64,000 bases of DNA from assembly GCF_900128505.1 (NCBI RefSeq), contig NZ_LT669940.1, positions 612,756 through 676,755 on the forward strand. The letters run 5' to 3'. Positions 1 to 8,506 of this stretch are shown here, one piece after another. Both the position numbers and the translations under genes were made by a program. This DNA comes from Parabacteroides timonensis (lineage in GTDB: Bacteria > Bacteroidota > Bacteroidia > Bacteroidales > Tannerellaceae). The notes beneath the pieces were generated by a model. The model was not told the DNA's origin, did no database searches, and was given only the letters and a program-made list of their open reading frames with translations. Numbering within the stretch: position 1 is the first letter of the stretch; each line of letters opens with the position of its first letter.

Positions 1-849
1 CGAAGCATTCTCCCCGTCCGTATTATGTTTGACTGCATTTTCTACAAAAGGGATGAACAACAGAGGCGGTAACCATACACTGTTGATATCGCCCTCTTTG
101 GAAATCGTATAATTGAACTTATCCCGGCGTATCTTCTCCAGATTCAGGAAATCACTCATAAAACGGATGTCAGAACTGAGTTGTATCCTGTCTTGGGCAC
201 TGTCGTTGAACTGGTAACGCAACAGGTCTTCCAATTTGAACAATACATCTGCTGCTTCGTCACGTCCTTTCCTGATCAGTACATATACATTGTTCAACAT
301 ATTAAACAGGAAGTGAGGATTGATCTGACTTTTCAGGAATTTCAACTCCGATTGCAGGGTGGCAGCTTCCAGTTCGCTGACACGTTGATTGTTGCTGATC
401 CAATGTTTAAAGAGCATCATGGCAGAAGAACCGGCAACCAACAAGCCTGTGGATATTGTTGAAGACAGGATATTTAACCAGATTACCGACTGGCTGGAAG
501 GCAGGTCCTCGAACCTTGTATCATCGAAAAGAGTTTGGAGAGACCCTAATGTCACAATCGATACAAGAATCAATGCAAATACCGTGATCAGGTAAAGAAG
601 CAGACGCCCTTTGAGCAGAAACCGCGGTACCAATACATAAGCATTTACATAAATGAGTATGTCGATGAGCAGGAAATAACCGATCCATGAACGGATACGT
701 GCCGGAGTAATGATCAGTTCGTCCGGCGTATCCCAGAATACATTGATCGTGATAAAAAAAACGACCAGTTGCAACAGGAGATGCCTGTAAATCCTTTTCC
801 GCGGACTTAACAGGAAATCAGATACTATATAATCTATATTATTTGCCAT
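1..849 (-). CDS. LytS-type sensor histidine kinase (partial, C-terminus outside window)
   Basis: The 283 codons visible read without a break to base 1, so the C-terminal end lies outside the window. Four hydrophobic segments (about residues 24-38, 53-75, 83-101 and 124-146) precede a short coiled region and the His_kinase domain. The phospho-acceptor motif is intact (INPHFLFN, His179), as is the ATP-binding N-box (PFVENAVKHN) close to the window edge. The family phosphorylates LytTR-type response regulators from the inner membrane. The start ATG at 847-849 overlaps the end of the upstream kinase gene by 11 bp, which indicates co-translation with that degenerate paralogue. Its response regulator is not in the window and may lie beyond base 1. 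Confidence 0.9.
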   Translation of the reverse strand, partial: MANNIDYIVSDFLLSPRKRIYRHLLLQLVVFFITINVFWDTPDELIITPARIRSWIGYFLLIDILIYVNAYVLVPRFLLKGRLLLYLITVFALILVSIVTLGSLQTLFDDTRFEDLPSSQSVIWLNILSSTISTGLLVAGSSAMMLFKHWISNNQRVSELEAATLQSELKFLKSQINPHFLFNMLNNVYVLIRKGRDEAADVLFKLEDLLRYQFNDSAQDRIQLSSDIRFMSDFLNLEKIRRDKFNYTISKEGDINSVWLPPLLFIPFVENAVKHNTDGENAS

Positions 850-1921
850 GTGTATTCAATTTTAATAGAATAGTGCCTGTTCCCTGATCTTTGTCCTGTG
901 TAACGGATAATGAATAATTGTCCGGATAAAGAAGGTTGAGACGTGCTTTGAAGCCATCCAACTCTTGGATAGCCGGTGTATCTGTTTCGTCGAACCGGCA
1001 GATAATAGAAATCTGCTGCCCTTCCCGGCTTGCCTGCAAGAGTATAGATGGACGGCTTGTTTGCTTCCCGGTTCTTTTCAAAGCATATTGAATGATCGGT
1101 ACAAGCAGGAGGGGAGGAATAAGCACTCCCGTCAGTTCCGTCTCCGATACAATCCGATAATCGAATGAGTCGGAATAGAACTTCTCCAATGCCAGGTAAT
1201 TATTCAGAAAAGTGATTTCAGAATTTAATAATACCTTATCGCGTGCCCCATCATACAGCTGGTAACGTAATAACTGGCTTAACCGTAACACCATATCCGC
1301 CGCTTTCTCCGGTTCGCTTTTCGATAACACGGCAGTCCGGTTTAATGTATTGAATAGTAACGATGGATTCACCTGTTCTTTCAGGTTATCCACTTCCGAC
1401 TGTATCTGTTTCTTCTCCAGTAGGTTTACCCGTTGGTTCTCTATCATCCAATGTCTTAGTAATACGGTCATGGAGATACCGGTGATGCAGATCATGTTCA
1501 GCATGAAGTCCGACAAACTATCCAGGATACTGACCATATTGAAATAAGAACTCCTGATAGGAGGAATACCGGATGAAGTAAATATCCAGTATTCCTGCAC
1601 ATACCGTATCAATATAAGCAGTAAGATGGAACTGGCGGAATAAATGATATAAGTCAGATACCTCTTTTTTAGCAATAATCTGGGTACGAGCAGATAGAGA
1701 TGGAGATAACCGACTATAACATAGGAAATCAGTGTACTGAAACCTGCCAGGTAAACATAATTATCCAACAACTCAACTCTTGCTCCGTATGTATAGATGT
1801 TCTGGTTGAGTGATACTGCCGCTACTGCCACGAGCAACAGGATATGACGCGCTATTCTGTATCTGGAACTGACCAGAAACTGATACAGGAAAGTTTGTTT
1901 ATTAATAGGGTTGTCTGTCAT
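839..1921 (-). CDS. LytS-type histidine kinase homologue lacking catalytic residues (pseudokinase)
   Basis: This 360-aa protein has the same build as its neighbour: four N-terminal membrane segments (roughly 25-140), a short linker, then the His_kinase fold. The signature reads VNPSLLFNTLN, so Ser187 (codon at 1361-1363) stands where His is expected. The N-box reads PIIQYALKR, with Tyr279 in place of the Mg/ATP-binding Asn. The usual glycine-rich GIGL segment before the ARLNLLYP stretch is not recognisable. The fold is kept and the frame is open, so this is not a decayed gene. I infer a regulatory partner of the active kinase encoded immediately downstream. It follows the TonB receptor gene with a 63-bp gap. 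Confidence 0.88.
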   Translation of the reverse strand: MTDNPINKQTFLYQFLVSSRYRIARHILLLVAVAAVSLNQNIYTYGARVELLDNYVYLAGFSTLISYVIVGYLHLYLLVPRLLLKKRYLTYIIYSASSILLLILIRYVQEYWIFTSSGIPPIRSSYFNMVSILDSLSDFMLNMICITGISMTVLLRHWMIENQRVNLLEKKQIQSEVDNLKEQVNPSLLFNTLNRTAVLSKSEPEKAADMVLRLSQLLRYQLYDGARDKVLLNSEITFLNNYLALEKFYSDSFDYRIVSETELTGVLIPPLLLVPIIQYALKRTGKQTSRPSILLQASREGQQISIICRFDETDTPAIQELDGFKARLNLLYPDNYSLSVTQDKDQGTGTILLKLNTHGK

Positions 1922-1984
1922 ATAGCGGCATCCTCTTTAAGTGTCCGAAATTACTATTTTATTTGTTACCAGTCGGTAAAACAG

Positions 1985-4354
1985 TTAAAATTCTAGTTTA
2001 TAACTGATATTACTGATAGGAATACTTTGGCCGTTCCGTTCCATTACACCGGATTTCAGGTTGTAATGATAGCCGTAATATTCTTCTGTACCTGTTACAT
2101 TTAGTGCTTTGATGGCAAACTCATGCGCTACTTTCTTTTTGTTTATTTTATAGCTGACGGTGAAGTTGGCGATGAACATGACCGGATATTGTTGCGAATA
2201 GGCGTGTGTCTCGTCATATTGCGCTTCCTTATCCGGATGAGCCAGACTGGCTTCCGTATCGAGGGGAGAATAACGTTCTCCTCCCTGCAGGGTGAATTTT
2301 GCATTGGCACTCAGGATATTCTGTTTGTTTTTCCCTAGCATCCATTCCTTTCCGATCAAAGTATTGAGTATATACCGGCGGTTGAAGCGGGTATCATGCC
2401 AGACACCGTCGCCACCTTTGTATTTGGAATCAAAAACAGATGCCGTTATCAGATAATATAATCCCCTGCTCAGATACTTCTCCAGTGTGATGTCTACTCC
2501 GATATTACGTCCTTTTCCCTTGTTCACCAGTGCTTCTTCCACATAAAACTCTCTCCGGTTGAGGACGGAATAGGAACTGTCGGCAATGACCGGAACATCG
2601 TACAGGAACTGGACATAAGGCTCGACTTTGAGAAGCAAATTGTCAGATAATTTATAACCGAGTGTCAGCATCAGGTGATGGGCTTTCGTGAAATCGAGAT
2701 CCTTATTAATCAATTCCTCGCCGGTACTTTTGGAGTTGACGAAATAGACATCCATCTTTTCCATGCGGCTATGTAAGCCGTAAGCTAGGGCAAGTGAGGT
2801 ACGGGCGGTGGGTGTCCATTTCATTCCCAGGCGTGGTTCCAGCGTCCAGCTATTGTTGAGCGTCAGTATCTGGCTGTTTAAACCGGCGTTTATAGACAGT
2901 TGGTTGGTTATCCCGAAAGCGGAACTGGTATAAACGGAGATCAGGTCGGTTTGTCCTTTCCCTTTGGACAGGGTGTTTAAGGGGGCTGTTTCAAACGGAG
3001 CCAGGTTCATTCTCATATCATAGAACATCCGGGTATAGGTGAAACCTGTCTGGTTGGTATGCTGTGCGCTGAATTTCCGGTTGTAAGACGAGGTTAGAAT
3101 CAGGTTTGTGTTCTTGTTCTTTTGGTAGGTGAACGGAGTGAAGGTATGATCGGCGGCATAGGAATCTTCGGTTGCGTTCATTTCGGAATAAGTGGCGGCC
3201 AAAGTCGTCTTCAGCATCGCATCGTTCGGAAAGAAATAGCGGTGGCTGATTCCTCCGGCCGCCATATATTGTTTGGCTGTTGATTTGAAGTTGTCGCGGG
3301 TATGTTCCCATTCCTGCGGATTCTCTTCGAAGTCACCTTCATATTTATCGATCAGGCTGGTTCCCCAAACAGAAAAGGTTCCTGCTTTACGTGTCGGGAA
3401 GTTGAATTTGAAATTCAGATCCTGGTAATCGAGCGTACCACCCATGTCTAATCCCGGATAGATACGGTTCAATAACCCGGTCGTGGAATACCGGTAGTTG
3501 AATATATAGGAGGCCTGATGCTTTTTGCTTAAAGGGCCTTCGGACGCTATATCCAGACCTAATATGCCTGCCTGGATCGTATTTTCCATTTTCCGGTTAT
3601 TTCCGTTCCGCAGTTTCATGTCGAATACCCCGGATACCGCGTTCCCGTATTCCGCAGGAAATGCACCGGTGAAAAAGTCGGAATTACCCAGAACCTGGCT
3701 ACTGAGTGAAGAAAGGATACCGCCTCCCAATATCGAAATATCGGCAAAATGATTCGGATTGGGTATTTCCACATCTTCCATCCTCCATTGTAATAGATGG
3801 GGAGCATTCCCGTGGATGGATATCCCATTACTGGAAAGGTTGGCAGCTACACCGGCAAACGAACTGACCAGGCGTGCCGGATCATCCAGCCCGCCGGCAT
3901 AACGGCTGGCTTCTTCCACACTGAGCATACGGGCTCCGGTGACAGCCATCTTATTGAGAGGCTGTTCTTTGTTTATCTGCGGGCGGATAACGACTTCGCT
4001 TAATTCCTGAACGTTCTCTTTCAGTGAGATATCCAGATAGACCTCCTTGGCGGAAGTGACAAGGACTTCCCGGAATATACCGGGTTCGTAACCTAAATAA
4101 GTAGCCTGTACATTGTGTCTTCCTATTGGAATGCCGGATAATACAAATTGCCCCTTTTCATCTGTGGTGGTTCCTGTTCCGGGCATATCCGAAAGCATAA
4201 TTGTCACATCCGGCATCGGGTGACCGGAGGCTTTGTCGATGACGGTTCCGCGTAGAGTTTGTGCGGGTTGGTTGTTTGCGATTGGTTGGGCATAGCCACC
4301 GGTTACGGATACAGACCAGATAAGCAGGAATAAAAAAGTGATTGTACGATACAT
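1985..4354 (-). CDS. TonB-dependent outer-membrane receptor with carboxypeptidase-regulatory-like domain
   Basis: The 789-aa protein begins with a signal peptide ending near GGYAQ (about residue 23). A CarboxypepD_reg-like domain (about 33-118, starting LRGTVIDKASG) and a TonB plug (about 125-240) follow, then a long beta-barrel ending in the aromatic C-terminus YKLEF. The family imports large ligands across the outer membrane using TonB energy. It has no SusD neighbour and no STN domain, so it is not a classical SusC. It sits 30 bp after the HU-like gene and 63 bp before the kinase pair, so the four genes may be one unit. The substrate cannot be told from sequence. Confidence 0.9.
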   Translation of the reverse strand: MYRTITFLFLLIWSVSVTGGYAQPIANNQPAQTLRGTVIDKASGHPMPDVTIMLSDMPGTGTTTDEKGQFVLSGIPIGRHNVQATYLGYEPGIFREVLVTSAKEVYLDISLKENVQELSEVVIRPQINKEQPLNKMAVTGARMLSVEEASRYAGGLDDPARLVSSFAGVAANLSSNGISIHGNAPHLLQWRMEDVEIPNPNHFADISILGGGILSSLSSQVLGNSDFFTGAFPAEYGNAVSGVFDMKLRNGNNRKMENTIQAGILGLDIASEGPLSKKHQASYIFNYRYSTTGLLNRIYPGLDMGGTLDYQDLNFKFNFPTRKAGTFSVWGTSLIDKYEGDFEENPQEWEHTRDNFKSTAKQYMAAGGISHRYFFPNDAMLKTTLAATYSEMNATEDSYAADHTFTPFTYQKNKNTNLILTSSYNRKFSAQHTNQTGFTYTRMFYDMRMNLAPFETAPLNTLSKGKGQTDLISVYTSSAFGITNQLSINAGLNSQILTLNNSWTLEPRLGMKWTPTARTSLALAYGLHSRMEKMDVYFVNSKSTGEELINKDLDFTKAHHLMLTLGYKLSDNLLLKVEPYVQFLYDVPVIADSSYSVLNRREFYVEEALVNKGKGRNIGVDITLEKYLSRGLYYLITASVFDSKYKGGDGVWHDTRFNRRYILNTLIGKEWMLGKNKQNILSANAKFTLQGGERYSPLDTEASLAHPDKEAQYDETHAYSQQYPVMFIANFTVSYKINKKKVAHEFAIKALNVTGTEEYYGYHYNLKSGVMERNGQSIPISNISYKLEF

Positions 4355-4384
4355 ATTGATTATTGAATTGGGTGATACAGGAGA

Positions 4385-4585
4385 TTACGAAATACTTCCG
4401 TTGTTTTTCTTGTTTTTGATACGTGTCAGGATATCGTAGACGTATTCGAATACCGTGCCTTTCCATTTGCTTCGGGTTATTTCTTCACTGAAAACATCTT
4501 CGAACGTATCGAATACTTTGATGCAATCTTCCGGATCTACTCCCGAACGGCTTGCTACTGCTGAAATGACTTCTCTTTTGTTCAT
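4385..4585 (-). CDS. small HU/IHF-like helical protein
   Basis: A 66-aa protein whose first 35 residues (MNKREVISAVASRSG then VFDTFEDVFSEEI) follow the pattern of the HU/IHF N-terminal helix-turn-helix dimerisation region. The DNA-binding beta-arm of HU is absent; the tail is short and basic (RIKNKKN). A -7-like box TATCTTCG on the same strand (4612-4619) lies about 26 bp upstream of the start, which supports this start. It may be a stripped-down nucleoid-type protein or a regulator of the TonB receptor gene downstream. Function is inferred from weak resemblance only. Confidence 0.7.
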   Translation of the reverse strand: MNKREVISAVASRSGVDPEDCIKVFDTFEDVFSEEITRSKWKGTVFEYVYDILTRIKNKKNNGSIS

Positions 4586-4611
4586 AACTCTTTTGTTTTA
4601 TGATTATGCAG

Positions 4612-4619
4612 CGAAGATA
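4612..4619 (-). promoter_or_regulatory. candidate -7 box TATCTTCG for the HU-like gene
   Basis: On the minus strand the sequence reads TATCTTCG, one base from the Bacteroidetes -7 consensus TAnnTTTG, 26 bp before the ATG of the HU-like gene. No clear -33 element was seen. Confidence 0.4.
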
Positions 4620-4791
4620 GTCCTGTAAGGAAAGTGCTTTCGGGTTTGTAGACGGAAGTGCTTTTTTCGTATATAGAATTCTTATTACGGTCGACAAGGT
4701 CTTGTTTCGTTTCAGCAGCGGAAAAATACGTTTCGGAAAATTCCTGTTTCGTTTCGGCAAAATAAAGTAAGTTTACAATACATCTATATAA

Positions 4792-4799
4792 TAAGTTTG
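4792..4799 (+). promoter_or_regulatory. candidate -7 box TAAGTTTG
   Basis: TAAGTTTG matches the Bacteroidetes -7 consensus exactly and lies just before the small ORFs starting at 4807 and 4841. A TTT at 4772-4774 is the nearest -33-like element, 17 bp away. Confidence 0.4.
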
Positions 4800-4840
4800 C
4801 ATCGAAATGAATGATTGGATGATTAAAATTGTTGAGAAAA

Positions 4841-5002
4841 ATGGCAAACACATTATTGTTGGGGTTATTAGCTGCATTTACGTGTGCCGATTATAGGTCG
4901 GTGCCGACAGAAAGTAAACCGGTCGCGGAAGAAGAAAAAGTAAATCCGGAGGTTTTGGATAAGCCTGTGTTCGAAGAGAACGGACTGGTTGTTAATAGAT
5001 GA
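4841..5002 (+). CDS. candidate small lipoprotein (53 aa)
   Basis: The ORF starts MANTLLLGLLAAFTC, a short hydrophobic stretch followed by a lipobox-like LAAFTC with Cys15. An acidic, Pro/Glu-rich tail ends in LVVNR. A -7 box lies 42 bp upstream. A second ORF starting at 4807 in another frame (MNDWMIKIVEK) overlaps its beginning and ends at a TAG shortly after. The predicted signal lacks the basic N-terminal residues expected, and those residues exist in the overlapping frame. No family recognised. Coding status is uncertain. Confidence 0.4.
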   Translation: MANTLLLGLLAAFTCADYRSVPTESKPVAEEEKVNPEVLDKPVFEENGLVVNR

Positions 5003-5071
5003 TCGAATGAATTTCAGAGACATTCGTTGTGTGTTTAGATTTAATTCTGTTACTTAAAAATTAAAAGACGT

Positions 5072-5704
5072 ATGAAGAAGTTGTTTTTATTTGCTTTGGC
5101 TGTGACAGCCTTATTTTCTTCCTGCGAGAAAGACCCGGATCTGAATAAGCTGTCCAGTGATTATGCTGTCTATACGAATTATGATAGCAATGTTCAGTTC
5201 AACAAATTCAATTCTTATTATCTTCCTGATAGCATTCTGCTAGCCGGTAGTGGTCTGAAGGCCCAATATTGGAAAGACGAGAATGCCCAAAAGATCATTA
5301 ATGAGGTAGTGACTGAGATGGATGCCCGTGGATATACCCGGATCGATGACAAGGAAAAGGCCGACATCGGTTTACAGTTATCCTATGCCCAAAGTACTAC
5401 GCAGATCATCTCGCCGGGGTATGGTTACGGTTACGGCTGGTGGGGAGCCGGTTTCTGGGGACCGTTCTGGAATGACTGGTATTATCCGTATCCTGTTTCC
5501 TATAGTTATGACACCGGTACATTTGTTGCAGAAATGGTCGACTTAACGGATAAACCGACCGATGGGAATAAGAAGGTCGATCTGCCGGTTATCTGGCATG
5601 CTTATGCTTCGGGTCTTATGTATAATAATTCGCGCATCGATATGCAACTGACACTGCGTGCTGTCGAACAGGCCTTTGCCCAATCCTCTTATATCAATAA
5701 ATAA
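5072..5704 (+). CDS. DUF4136 family lipoprotein
   Basis: The 210-aa protein has a lipoprotein signal (MKKLFLFALAVTALFSSC, lipidated Cys18). The DUF4136 pattern follows: DYAVYTNYD, then FNKFNSYYLPDS, and a segment ARGYTRIDDKEKADIGLQLSY. A Gly/Tyr/Trp-rich loop (GYGYGYGWWGAGFWG, about residues 116-130) sits in the middle. The family is common in Bacteroidetes and of unknown role, probably at the periplasmic or outer-membrane surface. The next gene, a beta-barrel protein, begins 15 bp downstream and is probably co-transcribed. Confidence 0.85.
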   Translation: MKKLFLFALAVTALFSSCEKDPDLNKLSSDYAVYTNYDSNVQFNKFNSYYLPDSILLAGSGLKAQYWKDENAQKIINEVVTEMDARGYTRIDDKEKADIGLQLSYAQSTTQIISPGYGYGYGWWGAGFWGPFWNDWYYPYPVSYSYDTGTFVAEMVDLTDKPTDGNKKVDLPVIWHAYASGLMYNNSRIDMQLTLRAVEQAFAQSSYINK

Positions 5705-5719
5705 TAAAACCGGAAGATT

Positions 5720-6352
5720 ATGAAAACGATGAGATACATTTTTAAGAAACAATTCATATTATTGATGATACTGTCTGTTTTCTGCTTGAAAGGACAGGCA
5801 CAGATAGAAGATAAGCTGCATTTTAATGTAGATTGGCAGATGAATACTCCGATCCATACGGATTTTGCAGATAAGATCAGCGGTTGGGGAATGAATTTTG
5901 AAGCAGGATACTATGTAACGCCTTCCTGGTCATTGGGAGCATTCCTGAGTTTTCATACGAATCATAAATACGTAGACCGGCAGACCTTGCAATTATCGCC
6001 GACCGAATCGTTGACGACCGACCAGCAGTTATCGGCTTTTCAATTGCCTTTTGGTCTGACGACTTCCTACCGCTTCGGGCAGAATGATTATCTGAAACCG
6101 TATGTGGGTGTGAAATTGGGTGCCATGTATGCGGAAAATTCCAGTTATATGACGACAGTTCGTTATTATTCGAATCCGTGGGGTTTCTATGTATCGCCTG
6201 AACTGGGAATGAATATTTATCCTGTGCCGGACAAGCGTTTCGGTTTTCATGTGGCCTTGTATTACAGTTACGCCACAAACCAGACGGATTTACTGACTTA
6301 TTCGATGAACGGACAAAACAATCTGGGATTCCGTGTCGGTATTTGTTTCTGA
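5720..6352 (+). CDS. outer-membrane beta-barrel protein
   Basis: The 210-aa product has an N-terminal signal peptide ending near KGQAQ (residue 28). The remainder is made of alternating amphipathic strands rich in Tyr, Phe and Gly and ends NNLGFRVGICF, as expected for a small OmpW/OprF-like eight-stranded barrel (OMP_b-brl type). A second Met four codons in is an alternative start. It is directly downstream of the DUF4136 lipoprotein gene and is followed by a terminator-like hairpin. The specific function is not known. Confidence 0.8.
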   Translation: MKTMRYIFKKQFILLMILSVFCLKGQAQIEDKLHFNVDWQMNTPIHTDFADKISGWGMNFEAGYYVTPSWSLGAFLSFHTNHKYVDRQTLQLSPTESLTTDQQLSAFQLPFGLTTSYRFGQNDYLKPYVGVKLGAMYAENSSYMTTVRYYSNPWGFYVSPELGMNIYPVPDKRFGFHVALYYSYATNQTDLLTYSMNGQNNLGFRVGICF

Positions 6353-6377
6353 TAGGTTCGTGATATATGTTTTCTTA

Positions 6378-6420
6378 TAAAGGAGGTATCTGAAAATTGA
6401 TATCAGATAGCCTCTTTATT
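6378..6420 (+). terminator. imperfect hairpin with T-rich tail after the beta-barrel gene
   Basis: AAAGGAGGTATCTGA pairs imperfectly with TATCAGATAGCCTCTTT across a short loop, followed by a T-rich stretch. It lies 25 bp after the stop at 6352. Confidence 0.5.
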
Positions 6421-6433
6421 TCTTTGAAAGCCT

Positions 6434-6441
6434 TACATTTG
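6434..6441 (+). promoter_or_regulatory. -7 box TACATTTG for the LytS/LytTR pair
   Basis: TACATTTG matches TAnnTTTG and lies 23 bp before the ATG at 6465. It overlaps an in-frame GTG at 6441, which therefore cannot be the real start. Confidence 0.5.
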
Positions 6442-6464
6442 TGTTTACAATAGATCATCAAATT

Positions 6465-7502
6465 ATGCAGAACAAATACAATCATTATTTTAATTTCTTC
6501 CTTTTTTCAGGGTTAGCCTGTTTCTCTTACTTTTTCATGGTGCTTTATTCGGATATTTCTCCGCAGCATCAGACTCTTTTGATCTCTTTCTGGGCTTTCC
6601 TGCTAGTCGTATTTGTTTTTAATGCGTTAGGGTTCAGTATAATGCTGATCAATGAATGGCAGAAGAGAAGCTATCAGTTTCTGGTAAGAGGGAAACATCA
6701 ATTGTTGATTAATTGTATTTTGATGGCCGGGCTTTTGTTTCTGCTGAATTATCTGTTGTTTTCTATTGTCAAGGTTTTATTGGAGATTCCTTCGCCGTTT
6801 GCGTTGAGGGGAGCAGGTGTACGGATGATCTTTGTGGTGTGGCTGGTGGAGATGGTGATTGTCAGCCTGACGATGGTTGCTAATTTTTACAGGCAACTGA
6901 TCGTTCTTCATGAAAAGGCGAACAAACTGGAGGAGAGTGCGATAAAAGCACAGTATGTTGCTTTGCAAAACCAGGTAAATCCGCATTTTCTCTTTAATAA
7001 CCTGAATACGCTGATCTCGGAAATAGAATATAATCCGGAGAATGCTGTGGTATTTACTCAGCGGTTGTCGGATGTTTACCGGTATATTTTACAAAGCCAG
7101 CAGGAGGGACTGGTTACTTTGCGTTCGGAGATAACCTTTTTGAAATCGTTCATATTCCTGCATCAAGTACGGTTAGGGGATTGTCTTTTCGTAGATAACA
7201 GGATCGATCCTGCTCTGCTGGAAAAGAAAATACCGTCTTTTACTTTACAGTTATTAACCGAGAATGTGATCAAGCACAATATAATTAATTCGGATAAACC
7301 GATGACCATTCATCTGAGTACTACGGAAGACGGGAAAATGCTGGTGGTAAGTAATCTGATCCGGATGAAGCAGAACGTCGTTAAGTCGGGAACCGGGCTC
7401 AGGAATCTCTCTTCCCGGTATAAACTGATGAACAATCAGGATATTATCGTGGAAAATGATTCGAATTGTTTTACCGTTAAAATACCATTACTGAATGAAT
7501 AA
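6465..7502 (+). CDS. LytS-type sensor histidine kinase
   Basis: The 345-aa inner-membrane kinase has four hydrophobic segments (about 11-30, 37-61, 79-105 and 120-141). A coiled linker and an intact His_kinase domain follow: VNPHFLFNNLN with His174, N-box LTENVIKHN, and GTGLRNLSSRYKLM near the end. The ATG at 6465 was preferred over a GTG at 6441 because a -7 box covers the GTG. The gene overlaps the LytTR regulator gene by 8 bp, so the two form a cognate two-component system. The stimulus is unknown. Confidence 0.92.
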   Translation: MQNKYNHYFNFFLFSGLACFSYFFMVLYSDISPQHQTLLISFWAFLLVVFVFNALGFSIMLINEWQKRSYQFLVRGKHQLLINCILMAGLLFLLNYLLFSIVKVLLEIPSPFALRGAGVRMIFVVWLVEMVIVSLTMVANFYRQLIVLHEKANKLEESAIKAQYVALQNQVNPHFLFNNLNTLISEIEYNPENAVVFTQRLSDVYRYILQSQQEGLVTLRSEITFLKSFIFLHQVRLGDCLFVDNRIDPALLEKKIPSFTLQLLTENVIKHNIINSDKPMTIHLSTTEDGKMLVVSNLIRMKQNVVKSGTGLRNLSSRYKLMNNQDIIVENDSNCFTVKIPLLNE

Positions 7503-8274
7503 GATAAGAGCTGCTATTATTGAAGACGAAATTCCGGCAGCCCGTCTGCTGAACAAGATGTTGACGGAGTTGCGTCCCGAATGGGAGATACTGTTATTGC
7601 CGGGAAATGTGGAAGGTGCTGTGAAATGGTTTAACAATAATCCGCATCCGGATATTCTGTTTCTGGATATCCAGTTGACAGACGGTGTTTCTTTTTCTTT
7701 TATCGAACAGGCAAATCCTGAATGTATGATCGTATTTACAACGGCTTACGATGAATATGCGATCCGTGCCTTCAAAGTGAACAGCATAGATTATTTGTTG
7801 AAGCCTATCGATAAGGAACGGTTGAACGAGGCATTGGAGAAGTTTGAAAAACTAGTCTCTAAATATTACAGGGACTTCGGCAAACAGGGGGATATTTTAC
7901 AAATACTTCAAAATATAACCAGTCCGGCAAAGAAATACAGGACGCGATTCCTTATTTCGGGAGAAGACAAGTTGTTTACGTTGCAAGTGGATGACATCGC
8001 TTATTTCTACACGGAGAATAAGATCACTTTTGCCGTTACCCATCAGAATAAAGAATACATTATAGATATGTCTTTGGATAAACTGTGCGAACAACTCGAT
8101 CCCGACCGTTTTTTCCGGACTAACCGGCAAACGGTAGTAAGTGTGCAGTCTATCCATAAAATAGAAAGTTATTTCCTCGGTAAAGTGGTTGTAAAGGTAA
8201 TCCCGCCTTTTAAAGATAAGATCATTGTAAGCCGCGAGAAGATCAGTGCGTTCAAATCATGGCTGAATTATTAA
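7495..8274 (+). CDS. LytTR-family response regulator
   Basis: The 259-aa protein has an N-terminal receiver domain (about 4-120) with the acidic pocket EDE (10-12), phospho-acceptor Asp58 in LFLDIQL, and the conserved Lys in YLLKPIDKE. A linker leads to a C-terminal LytTR DNA-binding domain (about 155-255), recognisable from DIAYFYTENK, FFRTNRQTVV and VSREK. It overlaps the kinase gene by 8 bp, so it is the direct target of that kinase. Regulated genes are not evident; LytTR proteins usually bind direct repeats upstream of nearby operons. Confidence 0.93.
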   Translation: MNKIRAAIIEDEIPAARLLNKMLTELRPEWEILLLPGNVEGAVKWFNNNPHPDILFLDIQLTDGVSFSFIEQANPECMIVFTTAYDEYAIRAFKVNSIDYLLKPIDKERLNEALEKFEKLVSKYYRDFGKQGDILQILQNITSPAKKYRTRFLISGEDKLFTLQVDDIAYFYTENKITFAVTHQNKEYIIDMSLDKLCEQLDPDRFFRTNRQTVVSVQSIHKIESYFLGKVVVKVIPPFKDKIIVSREKISAFKSWLNY

Positions 8275-8506
8275 TCTATAACTGTCGGCTCTTAGAGCTT
8301 TGATTAAAAAAGCGCATAAATGACACAAATTTGTCAAAAAGTAAACCGGTAAATAGTATTTTTATTTATTAATTTGCGGTTATTGAATGCTTTCTTTATT
8401 CGGAAAAGAATATCATTAAGGGAAATGATACTGATTGTGTACTTAGGTTTGTACTGTCAGGCAATAGTGTGGTGATTAATTGTACAACTAACTAACTTTG
8501 AATATT

